Position numbers and translations under genes: made by a program. Shown here piece by piece: positions 40,201-52,200 of a stretch of 64,000 nt of DNA (position 1 is its first letter; every line of letters begins with the position of its first letter). The notes under the pieces were generated by a model, which was not told the DNA's origin, did not search any database, and saw nothing but the letters and a program-made list of their open reading frames with translations. Source of the DNA: Rhynochetos jubatus (taxonomy: Eukaryota; Chordata; Aves; Eurypygiformes; Rhynochetidae); the NCBI GenBank assembly GCA_027574665.1, contig CM050655.1, positions 7,559,170 through 7,623,169 on the forward strand, given 5' to 3'.

Positions 40201-43200
40201 AGTACGCAGCCCTGCACACCGAGGCACGTAGCGCTTTAATTACGTTGCTGTGTGGCAATTGTCTTGTGGTGACTTGTCTTCTGGCTCTCACGCTGGAGGC
40301 CTCTTTTAAATACGTCTTAGAAACCCAGAATGGGCGTTCCCGGAATGGGTTTGCCTGGCTGCCGCGATCGCGGAGAGGGATCTGCGTTTCAGCTGCAGCA
40401 GCAGCCGCCCTTGGCTCCGGGCTGAGCCGGGTTGGTGTGCCGAGGGCAGCGTGCCCCCCCAGCCCGCCTTTCCCTGCTGTCTGCAGGTGGCCGTGGCGGC
40501 TCCCGTCTGTGGGCTGGCCCGTGGGTGCTTGCAGGTGGAGTCAGGAGGCTGCTGGGGCAATGCTTGGTGCTGGAGCAGATGTTCCTCAGCTCCTCTAGGG
40601 AGAAGGTGACGGGCCTTTTTTGCATAATACTTTAATACAGCTTACAGGCGATTCGTGGGAACCTGCCACGCTGTGGGAACTGCTGGCCTAGGAAACGTGT
40701 GCACTGAAGCTGTCAGCGCAAACCCGTGAGGCTGCTTGAAACATGCACAAGTACAGGAATCGGAACTTGAAAGCTGTAGCACCTGCAGATGTGCTCTGTG
40801 CTGCGTGCGTGTGTCGCGGGAGCCCTTGGCTCCTCTCCTGCTGCAGCGCTTCAGCTGGGAGTCACCAAGGCTGGGCAGGAGGAGAGGGATGGACGGGTGA
40901 GGAGCAGAGAGGGGAGGAAGTTCTGGGCAGTGCCAGCAGTCGGGTGGAGCAGCGCCGAGAAGCTTTGGGGGTGCACGCGAGAGCTCGGCTCGCGCTCGTC
41001 CCAGCCCTTCCTTGCCTTGTCCCTAGCACTCGAGCCGCCGCTTCAGCAAGCTGCCCTGCCTGTCCGCTCCTCTGCGCGCCTTTCTCAGAGGAGAGAGGGA
41101 AGGGGGAGAGACAGGGAGCGCTGCTTTAGATCCGCTCTGCGGAGTTGTTACACGGGTTCCAGACAGGACAACAGGAACGCACCTAAGTGGTCCATTAGAA
41201 ATCCGTTTGATAAATGGAGGCTGTCATGGCGTGTCTAAACGAGGAGGTTGGTATTGCCCACCTTTCGAGTATTCAGGTACGCAGCGCAAAATTGTCTTTG
41301 CACCATGCAGCAAAGCATGGCAGGCATGTACCTTTATGGTTTTAATTGTGCTGCTGCTGAAATGGTGCCAAACAAACATGTCTGGCAAAATAAAGCAGAT
41401 TAATTAAGATTATCGTACTTGAATCATCTGCTTGGGGGGCAGAGAGGAACAATCCAGGAAAGAGCTACTTCTGTCCTTTACATTGAGATTACGTGGAGAT
41501 GAAACTCTTTCCCAGAAATACTAAACCGTACTTGTCTTTTGAAAGAAACACTGCTCGCAATTCATTGAAGAGCTGATGGTCTGTTTACTAGTAGCTGAAG
41601 TTAAGTGCTGTCAGGCTGTCCTTGGTTTGCTAATTTTGATGAGCTTGAGATGCCGTTCAAGAATTAACTATTCATGCTGAATACTTGAAAATTAAACAGC
41701 TCTAAGAATGCTTGTGAAATCTTTAACCTATTTTGTGTGCCGCAAGGCCGGGGAGAAATAGAGTCAGGTTGTTGATCGAAGGGTGACTTAAAATGTCGAG
41801 CTTTATTTACTATGTACGATTTGATGCTGAAATACGTGACTTGGCTCTGACCTTGGGTAGGACTCGATACGGTAACTCTTGTGGTCCCATGGTTATTTGG
41901 AAATCTGATTTTATTTTTTTGTGTTGGTTGGTGTTAACAGAATACTCCCAGCCCGTGGTTGCACCAGCCTACCCCGGTGACCTCAGCTGACAGCCTCGGT
42001 TTACTGAGTCACATTCCTGTGCGACCGTCCAGCGCAGATCCCCTTCGGCCTCTCAAACTGACGACGCATTCCAGCCCACCGTTGTCCAAAAGCATCGTAG
42101 AGCATCACAAGGAGTAAGTTTGCCGTTTCCCTCTGTGTGAAGGGGGTGCGCTTCAGCAGCTGATGGCTTCTAGCGTCCCTCCGGTTTATTTGTAAACGTG
42201 GGTGCCTGTGACAGAGAAAAGCGTGTCAGTGTGCTGCCAGGCAGACTCTGCCCTCTTGGCTTGGAATGGTACTTGAGTTCCTGAGTCATCGGAAGGCTTT
42301 TGGAAATTGTACCTAATATAAAGGAAAGTTTACTTTGTGTTAATAGGTAACTTTGTTCGGAGCTGGGGAAGGAAGGTCTTTGTGTAGCACGTCGTGCTAC
42401 ATTCAGGCTAACCTGTGTCTGCTTAACCTTTCTCAAACAGAGAACTGGAGAGGAAAGCGTTCATTGAACCTTTACGTTCCGTTACAACTGCAGCAGGAAA
42501 GGCGGAGCTGGAGCAAAGCAGAACGCAGGCGGCGAAGGAGAGCCACATGCACAGACATTTTGCAGATCCGATGTTGAACCAGCTGCCACGGCCACCGCAG
42601 GAGACTGGGGAGCGACTGAGCAAATACAAAGAAGAACACAGACGGATCCTCCAAGAAAGTATTGAAGTTGCTCCTTTTACAGCTAAAATAAAGGCACTGG
42701 AGGGAGAGAGAGAGAACTATTCCAGGGTAACGTCCTTATCTTCGAGTCCCAAAAGCCATTCAGTAAAATACGACAAAGACGCCGAGCGCTCTGTGTCAGA
42801 ACTGTATAAAATGAAGCACGCGGTTCCACAGAGTTTGCCGCAGAGCAACTATTTCACCACCTTGTCTAACAGCGTAGTAAATGAACCGCCACGGTCGTAC
42901 CCGTCGAAGGAAGCGTCAAGCGCGTACGTTGATAAGCAAACCAATTGTCCTTCAACAGCAGCTAGCCCCCAGTCTCTCCCCTCTTACATTTCCTCCCTTT
43001 CCAAACCTCCACCTTTAATTAAGCACCAACCGGAGGGCGAGGGTTCTGCGAGCAAGATGCCCGAGCAGCTTTCGCAGTCGGTGCAGTCGCACTCAGTGAA
43101 TTCTTTCAGAAGCGACAGTAGGAGCCCCACTCAGTTGTCGATCTCTTCGTCAAACACACTCCGGAGTATGCCTGCCTTGCATCGAGCCCCTGTGTTTCAC

Positions 43201-46200
43201 CCCCCTGTGCACCAGAACCTGGAGAAGAAGGAAAGCAGCTATAGCAGCCTTTCGCCGCCGACCCTGACCCCCGTGCAGCCCGTTAATGCTGGCGGTGGCA
43301 AAGTACAGGAGATGCAGAAACCACCAACTTTAGTGCCTGAGCCGAAGGAAGCTCAGACGGTTTACAAGGGCGCTTCCGAACAGAATGTATCAGAAATGTG
43401 GAAGTCAGGTAATGCTCCAAGTAACGAAAAAGTGGATTGGCCCGTTGAGAGGATGAGTGGGAAGTCGCAGTCCGCTACAGCGTCTGTTATTGTGCGTCCT
43501 CCTTCTAGCACGAAATACGATAGCGTACCAGCAACGCAGTCTGCTTCCAAAGATCGAGGTAGCGAGCGCTCTTCAGCTGTGACAAATCAAGCAGATTGCC
43601 TGAAAGCAGCGGAAGCCAGGGAGACTGGAAGAATCATTCTGCCAAATGTGAACTCAGACAGTGCTCGCACACAGTATGAAAAGAAATTTCCAGCTGCCTT
43701 GCAAGGCAGCGTTCCTCGTGCTGTCACCCCTACCACGATGATCTGCAGTACCAAAACGGATGTCACCGCGTCAGCGGCAACCACTACCAGCGTGTCCAGC
43801 TGGGGTAGTTCAGAAGTGACTTACTCCTTATCGAACACGGTCTTGGCCTGCGCGCCGCTGGAGCGCCCCGCCTCGAGAGCGGCGAGTCAGGCGGTGGCGC
43901 AGGCCCAGGAATGCAAGGTCAGCACTCCAGCTCCGGTTACGCCCGCCGCTGGCAAGACAGGCAGCGCTGCTCAGCCCAGCTCGGGATTCTCCACCTCCAC
44001 CGACTTTGTCCATTTGAAAAAGCACAAGGCAGCCTTGGCTGCAGCTCAGTTTAAAAGTAGTAACACCAGTGAGACTGAGTCCAGCTCTGTGAAAAATCAG
44101 ACATTTTCAACCTCTCTCTCCCTAGACAGTGCTATCGTCTGTAACACAATAAACAAAGCGAACTCTGTAGGCAGTGGGCAAACTTCCCAGACGAGTCAGC
44201 CAAACTACCACACTAAACTGAAAAAGGCTTGGCTAACAAGACATTCGGAGGAAGATAAAAACACTAATAAAAAAGAGAGTTCAGGGAACAGTGTTTCAGA
44301 AATTATTAAGCCATGTACTGTCAATTTAATAGCTTCTACATCGAATGATCTGCAAAATAACATAGATAGTAAAATCTTGGCAGATAAGTTTGCAAAGGAA
44401 GATAAGCACCCTAGGAGAAAAGCGAAACGAACGTACGAGTCTGGCTCTGAAAGCGGAGACTCTGATGAGAGCGAGAGCAAGTCAGAGCAAAGGACTAAAC
44501 GGCAGCCCAAGCCAACTTACAAAAAGAAACAAAATGATTTGCAGAAAAAAAAGGGTGACGCAGAGGAAGAAGTAAAGCCGAATGGTGTTCTTAGCAGGAG
44601 TGCCAAAGAGAAGAGCAAGCTGAAGTTACAGAGCAGCAGTAACAGCAGTGAGTATATGAATCTGATTTGGAAGAGAGGCTGATGTGAAGTCTTAACAGTG
44701 TTAATCCTGGAGGGTTTGTCATGCACGATAGCTGGAAGAGAGTTACAGAGCATGCTGGTATAAATGGGGAGGTCCAGGTTTATCTGTCTGCAGGCCATTT
44801 GAAACATCCTGGTTTAAGAAATTGGCCGTTTTGTAGATACGTGTTAACAAACGTGTTCTCGGCCTAAAAAGAAGCAGTAAACAAACTGGTTTATGCCGTC
44901 CATCCAAATGAACAGACTGGTGGGTATAACTGTGCCACATGTATTGAGAGAGAGCGAGAGTCTACGAGATCTAATGCGTTTATTTTTAGAGCACTACTGG
45001 AGGGAAAGCGTCTCTGTTGTTGAACTTGAATTCATCCTTTGATCAGGAAGCCAGAGGCAGTTCCTTGAGAGCCTGATGCCACCTGTTATGATTTGGTTAA
45101 TTTAATGAAAGGTTGGAGGGCGAGTCATTTCGCACTCCTGACTAGTATGTGTGTTACACGGTGTCAACATCCCTCGTGTTTAAGGAATAAAGAAATTTCA
45201 ATTTAAAGGTAATGCTGTAGCATGTAGCAGATTGGAACTAGATTTAGCTGAATGGAGAAACTGGTCTGCCAGCATGAGGGGTTTTACTGAAGATAAACCT
45301 TACCTTACATTTTTATCCCAATTTATTCTTCATCAAGGACTATTCTTTTGTCTGTCTTCTGGTTGAGTCTGAGCAGGTCTACCGTTAAATTACTTTTTGC
45401 AAGATGTTTTTGAAGTACAGGTAGTAAGAAAGTGAGTACTGCTCCCTGTAATTACGTCCTCTGGCTTTTTGCTGCCAGCTGCTGTATGAAGTTACGTTGC
45501 TGGTAGCTGAGGGTACTTGATCCCTGGGTTGTACTGGGTGCTGGGAGTGTTGCAGTCTGTCTGAGGTACTCTGGCTTGGGTCCAGGGATAGTAGTACTGC
45601 TAATTTTTTTTTTTTTTTCCCAGCTAAAGGGAAGATCAGGGAGAGCATGCCTGTAAAGTCGTTCTCAGTTTTACTTCTTAAAGCAAGCTGTAAATATACG
45701 TGTGACATGTTAGGGCTCCGTGACCTTTGTGTTACTGCCAAAGACTTTTTGGGGGTGTTTGTAGAAGGATGGCTTCCCGAAGGGAAGGCAAGGCAGTCGC
45801 TTTTTGTTTTGGCCAGTGGTACCTGCGTATGGCAGTGTACGTGATAATACATTATGGAGCTGTTTCATGGAACTTGGGAAACGGGTTGGTATTGCGTGCT
45901 GGTGTGAGGCACACGGCGCGTGTCCTGCACGTTAACAGGTTGGGCCTGTCCCGTGGTAGCAGCAGCTTGTGCTTGGCATCCTCTCGAAATTTTAATAGAC
46001 CCGGGATCCTTCTGTCCGTTCCTCCTACTTGACCGATTAAGCGGACGAGCGTTTCTGATGCTCCTGCCGGTTTATCTTGGGGGACCTTCATTGTAATTTC
46101 TGAAGAGACAGCTGGGCAGAGATTTCTGTATGGGGAAAGGACTTCCCACAAAGATTGATGTGAAGGCACGAGGAGGTTTCAGGAAAGACGGCTGCCTGGG

Positions 46201-49200
46201 CTCCCTGGAGGTGCCTGAAGATAACTGTGCTTCAGGATCTGGGGCTTGGTGGCAGATTGCAGTGTGGGTGGTATCTGGATGCTGCCAGGGTTGAAAACTG
46301 CTTTGTCCCGTTGCCGTTTCGGAAAGCCCCGGGAGCCTGTGTGCTAGCCAGAGCGCTCAGAGCTCCAGGCTGCAAGGCTCCCTCCTGCAAAGCGAGGCGG
46401 TTTACAGTCCTGCAAGCCTTGGGGGTCTTCCAAGTCCCGGCCCACTGAGCTTGAAGTCTGCCAGCTCCCCAGTGTCTCCCAGGATCTCTGGTACCAAGGC
46501 AGAAAGCGTTGTTTTGGACTAGCAAACCTGTACTTTGGCCTTTTCAGCTCTCCCAGGTTTTGATCCAGTTACTGTCACGCTCCTCATATGAGCTGGGAGC
46601 GCGTTTTGTAGGCCGTGAACTGAGGCCCAGGCAGTCTGGCACCTGCAGTGTTTGCACAAGTCCTCTGTGGCAAAATACAGATCTGAACCTAGGTACCAAG
46701 TCCAGAGTTGGCACCCTGACCTCTCTGTCGTCCTGCATCAGATCCCTGTTTACAGGAGAGGAGCTCGGAAGGGTGATGGTAGGTGAAACGACAGGCAGTC
46801 TTATCTGTCTGTAGATAACTGGTGCTGCTTTTAAAAGTCATTAACATGAAAGCCTGGTTAAACAACAGCAGGGATCGGTTTCAAAATGTGTATGTGAAAA
46901 TTGCACATATTATTCAGTGGATTTGCTCCTCGTGTTACTCCGTCGGATCTGCCGGCTTTCGTATCGAAAATAGAGTCGTCGTGCTTAGCCCTGGAAAGCC
47001 AGCAGAGTTTACCGAGAGTAAGTGGATTCTGTTCTTCCTTATGCCGGGTATTTTACCTCAGGTTCAGATGCGTTACGTGCGACTAGAGCTGCTCTTCTGT
47101 AATCCTGCCCGTAACCCTCCGCAAAGATTTTGAAGAAGCTGGATTTTTTTTCTTTAAGCTCCGCTTTCATTCATTAAATTGCTGCCTTTTTTGCATGCAA
47201 CTTCATCTGAAACACAATTCAAACTTTGTTTTCTTGGGGTGTTGTCCGTCTTCACTGGTTTTGCCAGAAAGAGATCCTGAAGACGATTTCAGTGGATTAT
47301 TTGGTGAGCGTAACACCTCATATAAGAGTGTCCTAGGTACTGATGGGAATTCAGCAGGTAGTTAACTGCTCATGCCTGTGTAAGTCCAACTGGTAGCTAG
47401 GCTTAAACTTCCGTGCTGACAGGCCTACAAGCGGAGGTAATAATGGAGCGTCTCACGCAGGTAAGAGATGTGCTGTGAGAAGCGTTGTACGCGGGCTGAT
47501 CTGACTGGTTCTGCGAATGAGGGCTTGCCAGCACCTCATCTGACCCTCTCCCTCCTCTTGCAGCCGGTATACCTCGCTCAGTGTTGAAGGATTGGCGCAA
47601 AGTGAAGAAGCTGAAGCAAACGGGAGAGTCCTTTTTGCAGGATGATTCTTGCTCTGAAATAGGACCAAATTTGCAAAAATGCAGAGAATGTAGGTTAATA
47701 AGAAGTAAGAAAGGAGAAGAACCAACTCACTCGCCGGTGTTTTGTAGATTTTACTACTTTCGGCGGTAAGTACAGCTCTTTCCCTGATAATGCGGTGTGT
47801 TAACTATTAACAGTAGTACTGACACAGGAGTTGAAAGCTTGTCTGATTTTTCGGGCTGAGTCAAGTCTCCCTGATAAAAGGCACTGTCTCGTTGAACAGT
47901 ATTTACATTTGTGTTTCTTACTTCTTTTGTGGATTGACTTCCTTGCTGTTGAAAGCTTTATAGCCGAGACATCAGAACAGCTGCCCAGCGTACCTCAGGC
48001 AGGCAGAAAACGCGGCACATCACCATTACGCAGGTGGCTGACATTTGAAGTGGGAATTTCAAAAGGCGAGCTTCAGTTATTCTGGACCAGTTGTACAGCC
48101 GCAGAGTTGCCCTCACTCGTGATTGTTCTCACGCCAGTATACGGTGGGAATGCTGCTCAAGGTCTTCTGGCAGCTTTCGGAGGACGGAGGAGTTTTGACC
48201 GCCGTTTCACAGTTAATGGCCAATCATGGAAAACTCACACAGGTCGGGAAGAACATTTCCCAGGGTGCAGGGTAGCGTACGTGGTGTAGGCAGCACAGCT
48301 GCCAAGGCAGAACAAAACTGCTTTCATTTGCACGTGGGCTGTGTTGTCAGTATACATCCAGCTCGTTTTGGACAGGACGTTGTTCCTGAGATTGGGGTTA
48401 ATTTTTTATAACGAAGTTACACGACTCAGTAGACCTACAGGAATCGCTTCGAGGTTGGACTGGAAATAGCTTCTGCGTAAGAACGTTTGCTTCCTGACGT
48501 AGCCATGTCAGTGTTTAGGGTTGGGGTGATTTTTTTCCTCCTGCATAAAGGGCAGAACATCAGTGATAAGGTTTTGCCAACATTCTAAATTGGAGTTACG
48601 GAATTTTTAAGTTTGAATCTCTTGGATATATATATTGTGGTAAATTTTACAACAGTTTATTTTCCTTGTGTTTACATAGGCTTGAATTTAGGTTTGAGTT
48701 GTAAATGAAGCTTGTGCTGCTGTTGGAAGCCATTGTAACTACAAATTCATAGTTTCTTGCTCATTAAATACACATATCTAAATACAGGTTTTGGAACTTA
48801 GTTCTGAATTCAGGATGATTTTACTGGCTTTGCTGTAAAATTCCATCACTATTATAATAATTGAATATGTATGATGAATTACCCTGTATTATGCAAGATG
48901 GAATAATTAATTCTTACTGCTTAAAAAGAGGCTAAATATAGGCAGGGCTAGTGGAATGGTATGGGGTAGGGGAACAGGAAAGCCTTGAGTTATTTTAAAG
49001 GTCAGGAATTAGTGGATACAAAAACGTTATCTTGTATTAGTGATTTGATTGGCCTAGAAAGACTTAGGTAGTGTTTGAACTCCACATTTCTGAGTATGAG
49101 AGCAGTAAGATCTATAAAATGAGTCAGACTGAGTGATTGCTGTCACAGACACTCTGAAAACGAAAGGTAAGACATTGGTGGAGCCAAACTTTGGCAAGAA

Positions 49201-52200
49201 AAATAGAAAAGAGAATTTTCCTGCCTGCCGTTTTATCACAGGAGAAATCCAGGGATGGAACATCCACAGTTTTAAAGCAGTAAGAAATGCTACAGAGAGA
49301 ATGATGAGTAAACCGAATGCAAATGTTGCCTTAAAAGTTTTAGTTTTCATGCTTGTTTGAAAACCGTTTTTGGCAGCGAGATTTATTTTTAAATTAAAAA
49401 ATACATCAGGATGCTTAAGAAGGTAAAGAACACTTAGTTTGCTGTAAGACACAAGCAGGAAGGTAAATGAGCAAGTCAGGTGTGAGTCACAATGTTATGC
49501 AAAACGCAGTTAAACTTCTGTTTCCATTTTTAGGTTATCTTTCAGTAAGAATGGAGTGGTTAGGATAGATGGTTTCTCCTCTCCTGATCAATACGATGAT
49601 GAAGCACTGAGTTTATGGACACATGAAAACTACGAAGATGATGAACTGGACCTAGAAACTTCTAAGTACATTCTGGATATCATTGGTGATAAATTCTGTC
49701 AGTTAGTAACATCTGAGAAGACGGCCATGTCCTGGGTGAAAAAAGATGGTAAGGAGATCTCCCGTGCTCTCAGGCGTTCGGCAGTGTCACTGCAGTGTTT
49801 GCGTTCATCGTGACCCTTTGCTTCCCTCTGAGTAGCTCACTTCACTGGCCTGTCACGTTGGATTTTCCGAGGCTGTTTTGTAAGCCGGTATGTCGGGAAG
49901 GGGCCGGCACCTTCTTCGGTGGGGCCAGCCCATTCCCTCTCCCTGTGCTGGTGGCTGTGCTGGGCCAGGGCCAGGCTGCTGTTGGGATTGGAGCAGCCTC
50001 AGTTCCCAGCTTGGCCTCCGGCTCCCCAGCCAGAGCGGCCAGCTGCAAGCCAAGGTCCGCAGCGAGCCAGGTACTGTCTCTTGCCAACAGACACTGTTTC
50101 TGACGTGTCTCCTTCCCAAAACAATGGAGAATAACGTGACAGCGTGGGCCCTGTGGAGTGTGTGCTAACACTGTCACCCCCTCCCCGCCAAAGCCGCAGT
50201 TAGTCCGTCCTTCTGGCCCATGGCAGATGGGGCACAGGCTTTAAACGTGCTGGTGGCTCTGCTAATCCCAGGCGGTAGGAGGAGGAGGTGGGGCGGAAAG
50301 GAGAAGTACCAGCCAGGTCTCCCAGTTAGGCCCCTTCCTCCTGCTGACGTTAACTGTCTGACTCCCCCAGTTTGGCTGCCCTTGAGATTAGTGTCCCGTA
50401 GGCACTCGGGTGAAAAACCAGCTCTCTTCTTTGCGTGAGGTGAAAAGGATATCTTACAGAAGTTGTTCTTTGTACTTGCAACCCACTTAGGTTGAACAGG
50501 GATATTCCTTCTGTGTTCCTTTACTCTGTTGGTTTTGGATCCTTTATTTTCTTTACAGTGTACCGATAGTAGCACTGACGGGGATGCTGCATCATGCGAC
50601 TAAGGGGGTAGATGTTGATGGCCTGTTTATGAAGGATCGCTTTCCTCCCCCCACGCCCAGTTGCGCCTGAGGGGAAAATTATGAATGCTTCATCTATAAA
50701 GACTATTCATTCTGTGCTTTGCATTTAAATTTCAGTCCTTTTATTCTGCTTATTTTGTATTTCAGCCAAAATTGCATGGAAGAGAGCAGTGAGAGGAGTC
50801 CGTGAGATGTGTGATGCATGTGAAGCCACATTATTTAACATTCATTGGGTCTGCCAAAAATGTGGATTTGTGGTCTGCCTGGATTGTTACAAGGCAAAGG
50901 AAAGAAAAAGTTCCAGAGGTCAGTTCTTTATGAACTAGAGTATTGTATAGGCTGTGTATTCTCATTTGTTGCAGAGCTGCTGATCCACTACTGTAACTGC
51001 TTTTCTGTGAAGTGTTAAATTACTGCGTGTGTGTCTTGGTTTCAGATCTTTTTCGCCTCCTTTTCTGTCAGTGGATGTAGAATCAGTCATTCAGAAAGCA
51101 ACTGCTGGGGGGGAGCGCTATTTCAGATCTTTGCTTTTCAGTCGTTCTGTGTGGATTGTCTTTGGATTGCTCGTGCCTTGCCCCTCAAGGTTAAATCTTG
51201 TTCTTCGGCTTTGAGGCTGGCACTCCATTACACCTCCCCTGCTTTGTGGTAAATCATTGCTTGATCGGAGCGCTTTCCGGAGTCCTCCCTTCAGAAAGAC
51301 ACCGTTTGTCGTATTCTCTTAGCAGCCTACTTCTTTATTTTCAAATTAAACGCTGCACGAGAAAAATAGATCAGAGAGTATTTAAAACGAGTATTAATGG
51401 AGATTTCACAATCCAGCAGCCTACGCACGTACTCGGTTTAACCTAATTCCCGTGCCTTAATGGAAGTGTCTCGTTCAGTCCGTACTGAAGGGTAACGGCG
51501 CTGACTTGCAAGCGTGTCATTTCCAAGTGACCCAGCCTGGTTGCCACTGACAGGGGGAATGGTGTGGAAGATGGATGTGGTCTTTGAGCCCCTGGGCTGT
51601 GACACTGGTGCTCAGGCTGCTGTTGGAAAGGGGCTGCCTTCCCCTGGGTGGCAGGCGTTGTGCCCTGGCACAGTCCTGCGGTCAAACGCTGCGCCAGGAA
51701 CTGATTCTAATAAAATGCTGTTTGGAAAAGCATTTCCATATTTGTCAGAGTAGCGTAATGTCACAGATGCGAGATGTTAGTAAAATACAGTTTAACTGTT
51801 AGATGGCAGATCTTTCATAAGTGGAGGGACCGTCCTCGGTTTGCAGTGAGAGGCCTCCTCCCCTGCAGTTGTAGGGTGATCCAAAGACTTCCATCAAACC
51901 CTCAAGTTACTAGGGAACTCATGCCGGTGTTTTCCGACACGGAGAACAATCATTAATGCTTCGATGCTGGAGGCTGCCTCAGCAGCTCTGAGCACGCGTG
52001 TGTGTGCATCCGTCTGACGTGGCTTGGGATATACGCCGAACGTTATTTACCCGAGTGGGAACACGCAGTCAGAGGCTTTTTATAGTGTGCGTCTTAACCA
52101 GCCAGGAAAGTTTTGCTAAAATGTCTTCAAAGCTTGAAAAAGCAGTGTGCAGAGGCTTCTTTTCAGTCTCGAACAGGGCAGACTTTCTCCTTACCGTTCA

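Larger units (their letters stand above)
44648..47563. other. JMJD1C: JMJD1C intron 10 (2.9 kb)
   Basis: Intron carrying a MIR-like SINE remnant (46602-46745) and the candidate 36-nt microexon (47268-47303), which lies 260 bp before exon 11. A T run occurs near 45604-45619. Confidence 0.75.

Noticed and set aside
44648..44682. Continuation of exon 10 to a stop at 44680-44682
   Set aside because: The donor gtgagt at 44648 and the phase match to exon 11 show that the extra residues are intron read-through. Intron retention is possible but unsupported.
49133..49360. 75-residue open frame in intron 11
   Set aside because: No family resemblance, phase-incompatible as an exon, and no flanking splice signals of quality.
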